Source of the DNA: Dyella_B nitratireducens
GTDB taxonomy: Bacteria; Pseudomonadota; Gammaproteobacteria; Xanthomonadales; Rhodanobacteraceae
Direction of reading: 5' to 3'
Length of the DNA: 64,000 nt
Assembly: GCF_049532905.1 (NCBI RefSeq)
Contig: NZ_CP064032.1
Location: 372,001-436,000 of the forward strand
Shown here: positions 32,887 through 41,166 of the stretch, piece by piece
Numbering within the stretch: position 1 is the stretch's first letter
Layout: the number at the start of each line of letters is the position of its first letter
Notes under the pieces: generated by a model
Seen by the model: the letters and a program-made list of their open reading frames with translations, nothing else
Told to the model about the DNA's origin: nothing
The model's database searches: none
Translations under genes and position numbers: made by a program

Positions 32887-33645
32887 TCAGCTTACGTGCA
32901 CGAGCTGGCGTGCCGTAAAGTGCGCTTCCGAGGGATAACCAAACGCATTGTTGATATAGGTAACGCCATCGATCGTCACGTGACGGTTCACATGGCTGTG
33001 TCCATAGACGTGCACACGCGAGCCGAGCTCGCGAAGCTGCGACTCCAGGATGGTCGTGCCTAGCACCGGATAGATCTTCCTGTGTTTTTCCGGAATGCGC
33101 CCGGGCATCACATCAATGCGCGGCAGAAAATGCGAAAACGTGATGATCTGTTGCGCGTCTTGCAACGCGGATGACGACATCGACGGATTCTGTTCGGTAA
33201 AGAAGCGCGTCAAGCTGATGTCATCGTGTCCAGGCCACTGGCAATTGCGGTAATCGGCCCAGGCGGCCTTGAGGTAGTCATCGGCTGTACCGAAGGAATA
33301 GTCATACCAGCCTAGCAGTGGCACGATGGCAAGTTCGCCGTCGCGATAAATGTCCGTGCGCACACCGTGCTGCCGGGTTGCCGCCAGTACGGCATCCAGT
33401 TTTGCGAAAGAGTCAGGCAGCCGCTCGCGATTGATCCACAGGTCGTGGTTGCCCGGCACGAACAATACGGCGGCAAAACGCTTGGTCAACGCCTTGAATG
33501 CATCCTCGAGCAGGTTAAGGCGGTCGGACACGTCGCCGGCGAGAATCAGCACATCACCGTTGTATTCGTGCTGTGGCAATTGCTGCAGCCATTCGCGATT
33601 GGCCGCATAGTCCAGATGCAGGTCGGAAATTGCAAAGACGCGCAT
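32887..33645 (-). CDS. Calcineurin-like metallophosphoesterase
   Basis: A 252-residue phosphoesterase with all metal-site blocks: AISDLHLD at residues 4-11, ILAGDVSD about 35-42, FVPGNHDLW about 66-74, and VYGHSHVNR near the C terminus. It hydrolyses phosphate mono- or diesters with two metal ions; the substrate is unknown, and relatives include cyclic nucleotide and UDP-sugar hydrolases. The ATG at 33645 gives MRVFAISDLHLD; a TTG at 33654 would overlap the upstream stop by four bases. It is codirectional with the PCuAC and SCO genes and very close to them, so it is part of that operon. The link to copper handling is not obvious. Confidence 0.85.
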   Translation of the reverse strand: MRVFAISDLHLDYAANREWLQQLPQHEYNGDVLILAGDVSDRLNLLEDAFKALTKRFAAVLFVPGNHDLWINRERLPDSFAKLDAVLAATRQHGVRTDIYRDGELAIVPLLGWYDYSFGTADDYLKAAWADYRNCQWPGHDDISLTRFFTEQNPSMSSSALQDAQQIITFSHFLPRIDVMPGRIPEKHRKIYPVLGTTILESQLRELGSRVHVYGHSHVNRHVTIDGVTYINNAFGYPSEAHFTARQLVHVS

Positions 33646-33650
33646 GACAT

Positions 33651-34094
33651 TCAATCGGTCGCGTTGGCCGGACGGACCTGAAAGGGTACGCGCTGGTGGC
33701 TACCGTCGGCGAAGTCCAGTGTGATGTCGACTGTATCGCCCGGCTTCAAGGCATGCGTTGCCTGCTGCAGCATCAAATGGTATCCGGCGGGCGCCAGCGA
33801 CACTTGTCCATGGGCGGGAACAATCAGCCGGTCGAGCATATGCATGTCGCTATTGCCTGCCGGATCGGTGGTGCTCTGATGCAACATGGCCGATGCGTAC
33901 GCAGCGCTGTGCACGGAAACCAGTGTGGCGGCGGATGAGCCTTGGTTATCCAACGTCACATACCCGCCTGCCGGCAGATCGGCGGGCAACAGGCGAATCC
34001 ATGCATGGCTGGCCTTGATCTGATCGGCCTGCGTTGCCTGTACTGCTGGCGCAAGCAATGCCGTCAGCCCCAGCCACAGCAGGTAGCGTTTCAT
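33651..34094 (-). CDS. PCu(A)C copper chaperone
   Basis: A 147-residue periplasmic protein with a signal peptide (YLLWLGLTALLAPAVQA). The copper ligands are in the expected pattern: His72 in MLHQST, Met84 and Met86 in DMHML, and His106/Met108 in GYHLML, forming the H(M)x10Mx21HxM-type site for Cu(I). It passes copper to the CuA centre of cytochrome oxidase, often together with SCO. The start overlaps the SCO stop by four bases (ATGA). Confidence 0.93.
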   Translation of the reverse strand: MKRYLLWLGLTALLAPAVQATQADQIKASHAWIRLLPADLPAGGYVTLDNQGSSAATLVSVHSAAYASAMLHQSTTDPAGNSDMHMLDRLIVPAHGQVSLAPAGYHLMLQQATHALKPGDTVDITLDFADGSHQRVPFQVRPANATD

Positions 34095-34699
34095 GTTGCG
34101 CCTCCAGGGCTTAGCAACAGATGCAGATCATGCACGAGCTTGTCCTGCGAATCGGTCGGCGTGGCAAGCAGACGAGCCTTGCCATGGGCGTCGAAGATAT
34201 AGATGCCCGAACTATGGCTGACGTCGTAGCTGCCGCCCTCTTTGCCGGGCTCGCGGCTGAAGGCTGCGCGATAGCGCTTGGTAAGCGCTTCGATATCCGC
34301 AGGCGATCCGGTCAGGCCTATCACATGAGGATCAAATGCCGTGGCGTACGCATGCAGTGCCGCGGGCGTGTCGCGTGCGGGATCCACGCTCACGAACAGA
34401 ATCTGCGCACCATCCGCTACTTTGCCAAGGCGCTGCATCACCACGTGCAGATGTGCAAGGGTCAGCGGGCACACGTCCGGGCAATGCGTATAACCAAAGT
34501 AGAGCAGAGCGACTTTCCCTTGATAATCCGTTGCCGTAACGGTCTTGCCCTGGTCATCGGTGAGCTGGAATGCGAGATCCGGCATGTGTCCGGAGATATC
34601 GGTGAGCTGCCATGGTGTTGCAGCTTCGTGCTGGCATGCCGCAAGCAGCATCCCGGCGACAAGCAGGCAGGCCAGGCGGGCGAAACGCGAGAGCTTCAT
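34091..34699 (-). CDS. SCO family copper/redox lipoprotein
   Basis: A 202-residue thioredoxin-fold protein of the SCO1/SenC family. The N-terminal MKLSRFARLACLLVAGMLLAAC ends in a lipobox (LLAAC, Cys22). Copper ligands are Cys73 and Cys77 in YTHCPDVCPLT and His162 in YDVSHSSGIY. It reduces or metallates the CuA site of cytochrome oxidase, with PCuAC as partner. It is the first gene of the three-gene minus-strand operon SCO, PCuAC, metallophosphoesterase. Confidence 0.94.
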   Translation of the reverse strand: MKLSRFARLACLLVAGMLLAACQHEAATPWQLTDISGHMPDLAFQLTDDQGKTVTATDYQGKVALLYFGYTHCPDVCPLTLAHLHVVMQRLGKVADGAQILFVSVDPARDTPAALHAYATAFDPHVIGLTGSPADIEALTKRYRAAFSREPGKEGGSYDVSHSSGIYIFDAHGKARLLATPTDSQDKLVHDLHLLLSPGGAT

Positions 34700-34783
34700 G
34701 CAAGAATTCCTTCGCTGGAATCCGGTCAGGATACGCCACGCGCCACCGTTTCAGCGCTTCCCTTGCCATTGGAAACTGCGTCG

Positions 34784-35167
34784 ATGCGACAACTTGCCCG
34801 ATCCCGTGACGGAATGCTTGTTGGCCTTGCCGGAGCAAGCGCCGTATTGCTGGGTGCTTTCGGCGCGCATGCGCTGAAGGACGTGTTGGATGTAGTACAA
34901 CGCGAACTCTGGCATACAGCGGTGCAATACCACTTCTGGCATGCCTTGGCGCTGGCCGCTGCCGCCCTGAGTCGGCCAGGCAGGGCACGCCGCGTGGCAA
35001 CGTGGGCTTTCGCGGTTGGCATCGTGATGTTCAGCGGGAGCTTGTATGCCTTGGCACTAGGGGCGCCACGATGGACTGGCATCGTGACCCCGTTCGGGGG
35101 TGTGGCGTTTATCGTTGGCTGGTTGGCGTTGGGGGCAGGTCTGAAGACGCAACCGGATTCGGTGTGA
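34784..35167 (+). CDS. DUF423 membrane protein
   Basis: A 127-residue membrane protein of the DUF423 family. It has four helices with the hallmark LVGLAGASAVLLGAFGAHALKD start and YHFWHALALAAAAL segment, then VATWAFAVGIVMFSGSLYAL and RWTGIVTPFGGVAFIVGWLA. Function is not known, though members are small inner-membrane proteins. The ATG at 34784 is used; the ATG at 34811 would shorten it by nine residues, still in the family. It diverges from the SCO operon, so the two share the short 84-base spacer. Confidence 0.88.
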   Translation: MRQLARSRDGMLVGLAGASAVLLGAFGAHALKDVLDVVQRELWHTAVQYHFWHALALAAAALSRPGRARRVATWAFAVGIVMFSGSLYALALGAPRWTGIVTPFGGVAFIVGWLALGAGLKTQPDSV

Positions 35168-35310
35168 TTCGTGGTCCATCATCGGCTTTACCTTGCCCAG
35201 CCTGAGTTGGCCGTTGGCATGCAAGGCTTGGCGCAATGCGTATTCGATCTGCGCGTTCTCCGCACTGAACCACTATGCCGTCCACCGTGGCCTTGTGTTC
35301 TTCGTCCAGG
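35168..35310 (-). pseudogene. Possible gene remnant
   Basis: Reading the minus strand, a peptide-like stretch (SAENAQIEYALRQALHANGQ and LRLGKVKPMMDHE) follows a frame-shifted HKATVDGIV segment. Amphipathic and proline-poor composition differs from the surrounding gap, so it may be a decayed gene. It has no start and its family is unknown. The alternative is chance coding character in G+C-rich DNA. Confidence 0.25.
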
Positions 35311-35324
35311 CCGCGTGAGGGGAT

Positions 35325-36851
35325 TTATCGCGTCCCAGTGAGGGTTCCACCATCCCCGCTACCCGCGGCGGCGTTGATCCCGCGCGCATCATAAATTTCG
35401 GGGAAGGTCTGCACTGCGTCGATCTGGATGCTGCCAAACTCATCGGCGGCATTGAAGTAATGCCACGGATTGCCGTCGCCGATCTCCAGGGCGATGTGGC
35501 CGGTGTCGAAATGCGTGGTGGCAGGGTCGAAACTGCGCCAGCGACCGTCGATCCAGGCGGTGACCCAGGCATGCGGCACGAATACACGGTCCTTGTTGTC
35601 GTAGCGGTCGGTGTAGAGCATGCCCACCACGACGCGGGCGGGAATATCTTCCGCGCGTGCCAGTGCAGCCAACAGCACGGCGTATTCGGCGCAGTCGCCG
35701 CGACGATCCCGTGCGACTTCCACGGCGGAGGCATAACCGATATCCAGCCCACTCTGCGAGAGATAGCGACTGACGAAGGCGCTGAGGTTGCCCATGATGT
35801 GGCGTTTGCTCTGCGCATTGCCGGCAGCAATGGCGGCAAGCTGCCTGATTTCGGATGCATCTGACTGCAGCCATGCATTGGGTTGCGTGTCGGCGGGGGT
35901 CGGCGGGTTCTGTCCATCGAGCTTGGCGCGATACACATTGATCCGCCATTCGCCATTGCCCAAATCGATAACCGTTTGCTCATCCGTCCTGGCGAACGGC
36001 ATGGCGATGGCGTGATTGGCGACATGCACGCGATAGCTGAGGAAATCCGACAGCATGTCCGGTGTGATGTAGCGCGGAGAATCGACCACGGACGAGTTCA
36101 TCATGTCCAGGCTTTGCGTGGGTTCCTCGGCGCAAGCCTCGCTGCAGACGATCATGTCCATGGGCCTGCCCAACATGAACAGCGAGCCTTTGCGGATATT
36201 GCCTTCTGCATCCAACCATAGATCGACGGTCTGAGTGTTTTCGGCTCCGCGCAGCATTTCGCGCTGGTGGCTCAGTGTTTCCACGTGGTTTCTCAGATCC
36301 ACGCGTTCGTTACCGATCACCTGCATTTGCAGGTCCATTGGTTCCTGGCTTGCCTGGTTGTACACCACCAGGTGGTATTGCTTGCCGGGATGGGCGATCG
36401 CGGCTTGCATGGCCATGCGTTGACCTTCCACCAGCACCGCACCCTCCGGCCAGGTGGTTACCGAGCGGAGGGTCTGTCCACCGGCGGTATTGACCAATTG
36501 AAGACTGCCGTCGGACAGACGCGTGCCTTCCATCTTGGTCTGGGTGGCAGACATCATGCTGGTCATCGTGAAGCTGATCGGCACCCCGGCAGCGGTTTCC
36601 ACGCTGCGGCTGACGTTGATGTACGGCACCGCCTTGTGGCTGCGCTCGATAGTCATCACCAGCGTCTGGGTAGTGGTAACGGTATTGCCGACTTGTTCGC
36701 GCTGGATTTCCTCGTGACCGATCTTGTGGCCATTGAGCAGTACGGTCATCCAGGTGGTTTCAGAGGACGCAGCATCCACAGCGGCCTTGGCAGGGCTAGG
36801 GGCAAGGCACAACATCGACACCAGCAAAAGCGGGGCGATCCTGCTGCGCAT
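35325..36851 (-). CDS. Secreted transglutaminase-like protein
   Basis: A 508-residue exported protein (signal MRSRIAPLLLVSMLCLAPSP, cleavage near AKA). The first 300 residues are beta-rich with no motif I can name, and the second half is a transglutaminase-like cysteine-protease fold: Cys in RRGDCAEYAVLLAALARA, His in VPHAWVTAWIDGRWRSFDP and the following Asp complete the catalytic triad. It is preceded by SLDIGYASAVEVARDRRG, the family helix. Bacterial members often act on proteins or in periplasmic proteolysis. The start at 36851 is the first ATG that gives a signal peptide. It diverges from purT with 115 bases between. Confidence 0.88.
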   Translation of the reverse strand: MRSRIAPLLLVSMLCLAPSPAKAAVDAASSETTWMTVLLNGHKIGHEEIQREQVGNTVTTTQTLVMTIERSHKAVPYINVSRSVETAAGVPISFTMTSMMSATQTKMEGTRLSDGSLQLVNTAGGQTLRSVTTWPEGAVLVEGQRMAMQAAIAHPGKQYHLVVYNQASQEPMDLQMQVIGNERVDLRNHVETLSHQREMLRGAENTQTVDLWLDAEGNIRKGSLFMLGRPMDMIVCSEACAEEPTQSLDMMNSSVVDSPRYITPDMLSDFLSYRVHVANHAIAMPFARTDEQTVIDLGNGEWRINVYRAKLDGQNPPTPADTQPNAWLQSDASEIRQLAAIAAGNAQSKRHIMGNLSAFVSRYLSQSGLDIGYASAVEVARDRRGDCAEYAVLLAALARAEDIPARVVVGMLYTDRYDNKDRVFVPHAWVTAWIDGRWRSFDPATTHFDTGHIALEIGDGNPWHYFNAADEFGSIQIDAVQTFPEIYDARGINAAAGSGDGGTLTGTR

Positions 36852-36966
36852 ATGCGATCCGTTGGGGAGCGGAGTCGAAGCTACTGAATACCTGCGGCAG
36901 GACCTTGTCAATCTGCGGTGCGGCAAGGCGATCCACGTACAATGGCGTTTTATCCGGAGACCGTAA

Positions 36967-38148
36967 ATGAAGCCTTTCGGCACGCCCTATTCCGATCATG
37001 CCTTGAAGGTGCTTTTGCTGGGTGCGGGCGAGCTTGGCAAGGAAGTCGCGATTGAGTTGCAGCGGTTAGGCGTGGAGGTGATTGCGGTGGATCGCTATGC
37101 GCATGCGCCGGCAATGCAGGTGGCGCACCGCAGTCACGTGATCGATATGCTGGATGGCAACGCCCTCCGCGGCCTGATCGAGCAGGAAAGGCCGGATTTG
37201 GTCGTCCCTGAAATCGAAGCCATCCACACGCCAACCCTGGTGGAGCTGGAGAAAGGTGGCTTGAAAGTCATTCCGACCGCGCGCGCTGCCTGGCTGACCA
37301 TGGATCGCGAGGGTATTCGCCGCCTTGCCGCCGAACAGCTGGGTTTGCCAACGTCACCTTACCGGTTCTGCGACACCGATGCTGACTATCGCGAGGCAGT
37401 GGCTGCCATCGGCTACCCCTTCGTGATCAAGCCGGTGATGAGTTCATCCGGCAAAGGGCAGAGCACGGTGCGCGATGTGGCAGGTGTGCAGCAGGCCTGG
37501 GATTACGCCCAATCCGGCGGTCGTGCCGGCAAGGGGCGCGTGATTGTGGAGGGTTTTGTTCCCTTCGATTACGAAATCACGTTGCTGACCGTGCGGCACC
37601 GGGACGGTACCTGCTTCTGCGCGCCGATCGGCCATCGGCAGGAAGACGGTGATTACCGCGAATCCTGGCAACCGCAACCGATGAACGAGGCTGCCCTGGC
37701 CGACGCACAGCGCCAGGCCGAAGCCATTACCAGCGCGCTAGGCGGCTGGGGCGTGTTCGGCGTGGAGTTCTTCGTCAAGGGCGATAGCGTGATCTTTTCG
37801 GAAGTCAGCCCGCGACCGCACGACACCGGGCTGGTCACGCTGATCTCCCAGGATCTATCGGAATTCGCGCTGCATGCGCGCGCGATTCTGGGCTTGCCCA
37901 TTCCGGCCATCCGCCAGCTGGGGCCTTCGGCCTCGTGTGCGGTATTGATGGAGGGCGAAGGCCGTGCGCCGCGCTATCACGGTATTGACGAGGCGCTGGC
38001 AGAACCGGATACGCAACTGCGCATCTTCGGCAAGCCGGAAGTGAAAGGCCGCCGCCGCATGGCGGTCACACTGGCGCGCGATAACGATATCGACGCGGCC
38101 ACGGCCAAGGCGATTCGCGCGGCAAAAGCCATTCGGATCGAGTTATAG
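36967..38148 (+). CDS. purT: Formate-dependent phosphoribosylglycinamide formyltransferase
   Basis: A 393-residue ATP-grasp enzyme that formylates GAR with formate and ATP in purine synthesis. It starts with the typical TPYSDHALKVLLLGAGELGKE Rossmann-like motif, then VIAVDRYAHAPAMQVAHRSH and the ATP-grasp signature region EFFVKGDSVIFSEVSPRPHDTG with the metal-binding Glu and Asn/His residues. Length and order match PurT rather than PurK. A GGAGA box precedes the ATG. It starts divergently from the transglutaminase gene and is 66 bases from the next gene, which is probably separate. Confidence 0.96.
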   Translation: MKPFGTPYSDHALKVLLLGAGELGKEVAIELQRLGVEVIAVDRYAHAPAMQVAHRSHVIDMLDGNALRGLIEQERPDLVVPEIEAIHTPTLVELEKGGLKVIPTARAAWLTMDREGIRRLAAEQLGLPTSPYRFCDTDADYREAVAAIGYPFVIKPVMSSSGKGQSTVRDVAGVQQAWDYAQSGGRAGKGRVIVEGFVPFDYEITLLTVRHRDGTCFCAPIGHRQEDGDYRESWQPQPMNEAALADAQRQAEAITSALGGWGVFGVEFFVKGDSVIFSEVSPRPHDTGLVTLISQDLSEFALHARAILGLPIPAIRQLGPSASCAVLMEGEGRAPRYHGIDEALAEPDTQLRIFGKPEVKGRRRMAVTLARDNDIDAATAKAIRAAKAIRIEL

Positions 38149-38214
38149 GGGATTTGCGTCCTCCCTCGCTTGCGAGGGAGGGTGTATCGATAGCAACGAG
38201 TTGGGAGAAAAGGG

Positions 38215-39732
38215 ATGGAATCGTCAGGCTTCTCGCATTGGCTGGTCGTGCTGGTAGAAACCTTTGCCGTGCTATTCATGCTGCTGGTGGTGATCGCCAT
38301 CCTGGTGGTGCTGGTGACCTGGTTCGTCGACCGCCACCAGACGCACAACTCCGTGTTGCGCAATTACCCGGTGATTGGGCACTTCCGTTATTGGTTTCTG
38401 CATCTGGGCGAATTCTTCCGCCAGTACCTGTATTCCAGTGATCGCGAAGAAATGCCGTTCAATCGCGCACAACGCATGTGGGTGTATCGCGCGGCGAAGA
38501 ACACGGAGAACACCAATGCCTTCGGTTCCACACGCGATCTGCATCTGGAAGGTGTGCCGTTCTTCGTCAATGCCGCGTTTCCCGCATTGGGCCAGACGCA
38601 TGTGAAACCGCAGCCCGTGCGCATCGGGCCGTATGCGCGCGAGCCTTATGATCATGCGGCGTTCTTCAATATCTCGGCGATGAGTTTCGGTGCGCTATCT
38701 GCACCGGCCGTGCGTGCGTTGTCGATCGGCGCTGCCAAGGCCGGCATCTGGATGGACACGGGCGAGGGCGGTCTGGCGCCGTATCACCTCGAAGGCGGTT
38801 GCGACATCGTGTTCGAAATCGGCACGGCCAAATACGGCGTGCGCACACCAGATGGCAAGCTGGACGATGACAAGCTGCTGGCGATTTGCGCTCACAAGCA
38901 GGTGAAGATGGTCAGCATCAAGCTGGGACAAGGCGCCAAGCCCGGCATGGGCGGCTTGCTGCCCGCGGCCAAGGTCACGCCGGAAATCGCTGCGATTCGC
39001 GGTATTCCGGTGGGTACGGATTCGCAAAGCCCTAATCGCCACCTGGATATCGGCAACGTACGCGAGCTGATGGATTCGATCCGGCATATCCGCGATCTCA
39101 CCGGCAAGCCCACCGGCTTCAAAGCGGTGTTTGGCGACATGGGATGGATTGACGAGTTGTGCGATGAAGTGGCCAAGCGCGGCATCGAAAGTGCACCGGA
39201 TTTCATTATCGTCGACGGTTCAGAAGGCGGCACTGGCGCCGCACCGCAAACGCTGATGGAAGGTGTCGGCCTGCCATTGCGCGAGGCTTTGCCGGAACTG
39301 GTGAATCTCCTGATCGAGCGCGGTCTGCGCGATCGCATCAAGGTGATCTGCTCGGGCAAGTGCATCGCCGCGTACGATGTCGCGTGGGCGCTGTCGATGG
39401 GCGCGGATTTCGTGAACTCGGCGCGTGGCTTCATGCTGGCGTTGGGGTGTATCCAGTCGCTGCAGTGCAATCGCAATACGTGTCCCACCGGCATCACCAC
39501 GCAGAATCCACGTTTGCAGCGTGGTCTGGTGGTGATGGACAAGAGCGAGCGCGTGGCGAATTACGCGCGCAATGTGATGCATGAAGTCGGCATCATTGCG
39601 CATAGCTGTGGCGTGGATGACCCGCGTGAACTGGATCGCACGCATTGCCGTGTGATGGGTGACGATGGGGTGTCGGTGCCGTTGGTCAAGCTGTTTCCGT
39701 ATCCGCAGGCGGCAACTGTCGAGAAAGCTTGA
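38215..39732 (+). CDS. FMN-binding glutamate synthase-like protein
   Basis: A 505-residue protein of the glutamate-synthase-like FMN domain family. It has an N-terminal hydrophobic helix (VETFAVLFMLLVVIAILVVL), then a TIM-barrel with the FMN-site patterns FFNISAMSFGALSAPAVRAL, GEGGLAPYHLEGGCDIV and the phosphate-binding VDGSEGGTGAAPQTLMEGVG. A Cys-rich segment (LGCIQSLQCNRNTCPTGITT) is the iron-sulfur-type region of GltB. It lacks the amidotransferase and glutaminase domains, so it is not a complete glutamate synthase; the family is linked to ammonia-dependent or electron-transfer roles without proof. Confidence 0.88.
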   Translation: MESSGFSHWLVVLVETFAVLFMLLVVIAILVVLVTWFVDRHQTHNSVLRNYPVIGHFRYWFLHLGEFFRQYLYSSDREEMPFNRAQRMWVYRAAKNTENTNAFGSTRDLHLEGVPFFVNAAFPALGQTHVKPQPVRIGPYAREPYDHAAFFNISAMSFGALSAPAVRALSIGAAKAGIWMDTGEGGLAPYHLEGGCDIVFEIGTAKYGVRTPDGKLDDDKLLAICAHKQVKMVSIKLGQGAKPGMGGLLPAAKVTPEIAAIRGIPVGTDSQSPNRHLDIGNVRELMDSIRHIRDLTGKPTGFKAVFGDMGWIDELCDEVAKRGIESAPDFIIVDGSEGGTGAAPQTLMEGVGLPLREALPELVNLLIERGLRDRIKVICSGKCIAAYDVAWALSMGADFVNSARGFMLALGCIQSLQCNRNTCPTGITTQNPRLQRGLVVMDKSERVANYARNVMHEVGIIAHSCGVDDPRELDRTHCRVMGDDGVSVPLVKLFPYPQAATVEKA

Positions 39733-39743
39733 GCTTGCCCCAA

Positions 39744-39864
39744 CGTCATGCCGGCGAACGCCGGAATCCAGCACAAACATGCTGTGCGCAGCACTCAACA
39801 TAAAAAGGTTTTGTGTGCTTCGCACGAAGGGTTTAATTGGATTCCGGCGTTCGCCGGAATGACG
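39744..39864. repeat. Family C intergenic palindrome with long loop
   Basis: Arms of 27 bases (39744-39770 and 39838-39864) with one mismatch pair around a 67-base loop: CGTCATGCCGGCGAACGCCG and on, complement at the other end. It lies between the convergent ends of the FMN protein and bpt genes. Confidence 0.85.
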
Positions 39865-39893
39865 AGCGCTCCGATCATGTGGGCCGAGATAGT

Positions 39894-40604
39894 TCAATCC
39901 CGCTTCAAATCCACCCAGCCTTCCGCTGTGCGTACCTGCAGCGGCTTGAATCGCCGCTTGTAATCCATCTTCGGGTGGTTCTCGATCCAGAAGCCTAGAT
40001 ACACCCACGGAATGCCACGGCGCTTGGCCAACTCGATCTGTTGCAGAATGGCGAAAGTACCCAAGCCGCGCTCGTGTTCGTCAGGATCGTAGAACGTATA
40101 GACGGCTGAAATACCGGTGATGCACACATCCGTCACCGCCACGGCCAGCAGACGCTCGCCCTCGTGTAATTCCAGGAACACCGTGGGGCTCCACGGCGCA
40201 GTGAGGAAGCGGCGGAAATCGCTTGCTTCGGCTTCATCCATGCCGCCGCCAGGATGGCGGGTGCGCAGGTAGCGTGAATACAGCGCATGGCGCTCGCTGT
40301 TGTAGCCGGCCATGCACTCGCGCACGATCAGGTCGTCGTTGCGCTTCAAGCAACGGCGTTGCGAACGGTCCGGCTTGAAGTTCGCCACGTCGATGCGGCA
40401 CGGCGTGCATGCATGACAGCTCGGGCAATGCGGAAAGTACAGATGCCCGCCGGCGCGACGGAAGCCGTGATCCAGCGCTGCGCCATACAGACGGTCCAAC
40501 TGCGGGGCAGCTGGATCGATCACCAGATTCTGTGCCGTGCGCCCTGGGTAATAACCGCAGGCGTGCGGCAGCGTCTGGAACAGGCGGACATGATCGGAGC
40601 GCAT
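39894..40604 (-). CDS. bpt: Aspartate/glutamate leucyltransferase
   Basis: A 236-residue tRNA-protein transferase that attaches Leu from Leu-tRNA to N-terminal Asp or Glu, marking proteins for ClpS/ClpAP. The family hallmark is the Cys-rich N-terminal region (HCPSCHACTPCRIDVANFK) with a further Cys near the start, and the C-terminal TFYDPDEHERGLGTFAILQQ and VYLGFWIENHPKMDYKRRF segments typical of the ATE/Bpt family. Length matches Bpt rather than the longer eukaryotic ATE1. The frame begins at 40604 with ATG. It is next to a family A palindrome, and the aat gene that often accompanies it is not in this window. Confidence 0.93.
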   Translation of the reverse strand: MRSDHVRLFQTLPHACGYYPGRTAQNLVIDPAAPQLDRLYGAALDHGFRRAGGHLYFPHCPSCHACTPCRIDVANFKPDRSQRRCLKRNDDLIVRECMAGYNSERHALYSRYLRTRHPGGGMDEAEASDFRRFLTAPWSPTVFLELHEGERLLAVAVTDVCITGISAVYTFYDPDEHERGLGTFAILQQIELAKRRGIPWVYLGFWIENHPKMDYKRRFKPLQVRTAEGWVDLKRD

Positions 40605-40680
40605 GGCCTGATTCTATGACCGCCGCCGACCGCTTTGGCAAGGTTTTTAATAGATGTACTGGCGAGTCTAGCCAGAGTCG

Positions 40681-40755
40681 CAGGTTGGGTTGGCGCAGCG
40701 TAACCCAACACTTCGAGGCGACATGGTTGGGTTACGCTGCGCTAACCCGACCTAC
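40681..40755. repeat. Family A intergenic palindrome
   Basis: Arms CAGGTTGGGTTGGCGCAGCG and complement (ending CCTAC) with one or two mismatches. Between the bpt start and a small minus-strand gene end. Confidence 0.85.
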
Positions 40756-40758
40756 CTG

Positions 40759-41157
40759 CTAAATGACGTGCAGGTAATGCAGCGCCAGCACCATGAACAC
40801 GCCGACGATCGCCAGCAGCACGATGCGCCGCGCCCTTGCCACGGTATGTTCACGGCGCGCATACAAGGACGCCACCGGATCGCGCGAAATCCTGAGCTCC
40901 TCGGCGTGGCGCACTTGCGGCTCGATGCCCAGCCCGCGCATCAGCTCGCGAGCCTTGGTGTAGTCATCAGCTTTGCTGACCCATACCTGGGGCCACGCAT
41001 CCCGGTTTTCGTTGCGCTGGGAGTAGCTGAAGCGCTGATAGCTGGGACGGTTCCAATTGGAACGATTGGTGATGGTGGTTTCGATGCCGTTTTCGGCCAG
41101 GAGGGCCGCCACGCGATCGATATTTTCTTGACGGGGAGAGGTGTAGAGCAGACGCAT
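40759..41157 (-). CDS. Small membrane-tailed protein with DUF2007-like N terminus
   Basis: A 132-residue protein. The first 75 residues (RLLYTSPRQENIDRVAALLA, NGIETTITNRSNWNR, WPQVWVSKADDYTKARELM) resemble DUF2007-type putative signal-transducing domains that bind a small ligand. After a polar stretch, a single C-terminal helix (RRIVLLAIVGVFMVLALHYL) would tether it to the membrane. No function is established. The gene starts nine bases upstream of the stop of tesB, in the same direction, so it probably shares its transcript. Confidence 0.75.
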   Translation of the reverse strand: MRLLYTSPRQENIDRVAALLAENGIETTITNRSNWNRPSYQRFSYSQRNENRDAWPQVWVSKADDYTKARELMRGLGIEPQVRHAEELRISRDPVASLYARREHTVARARRIVLLAIVGVFMVLALHYLHVI

Positions 41158-41166
41158 GGGGTCAGT

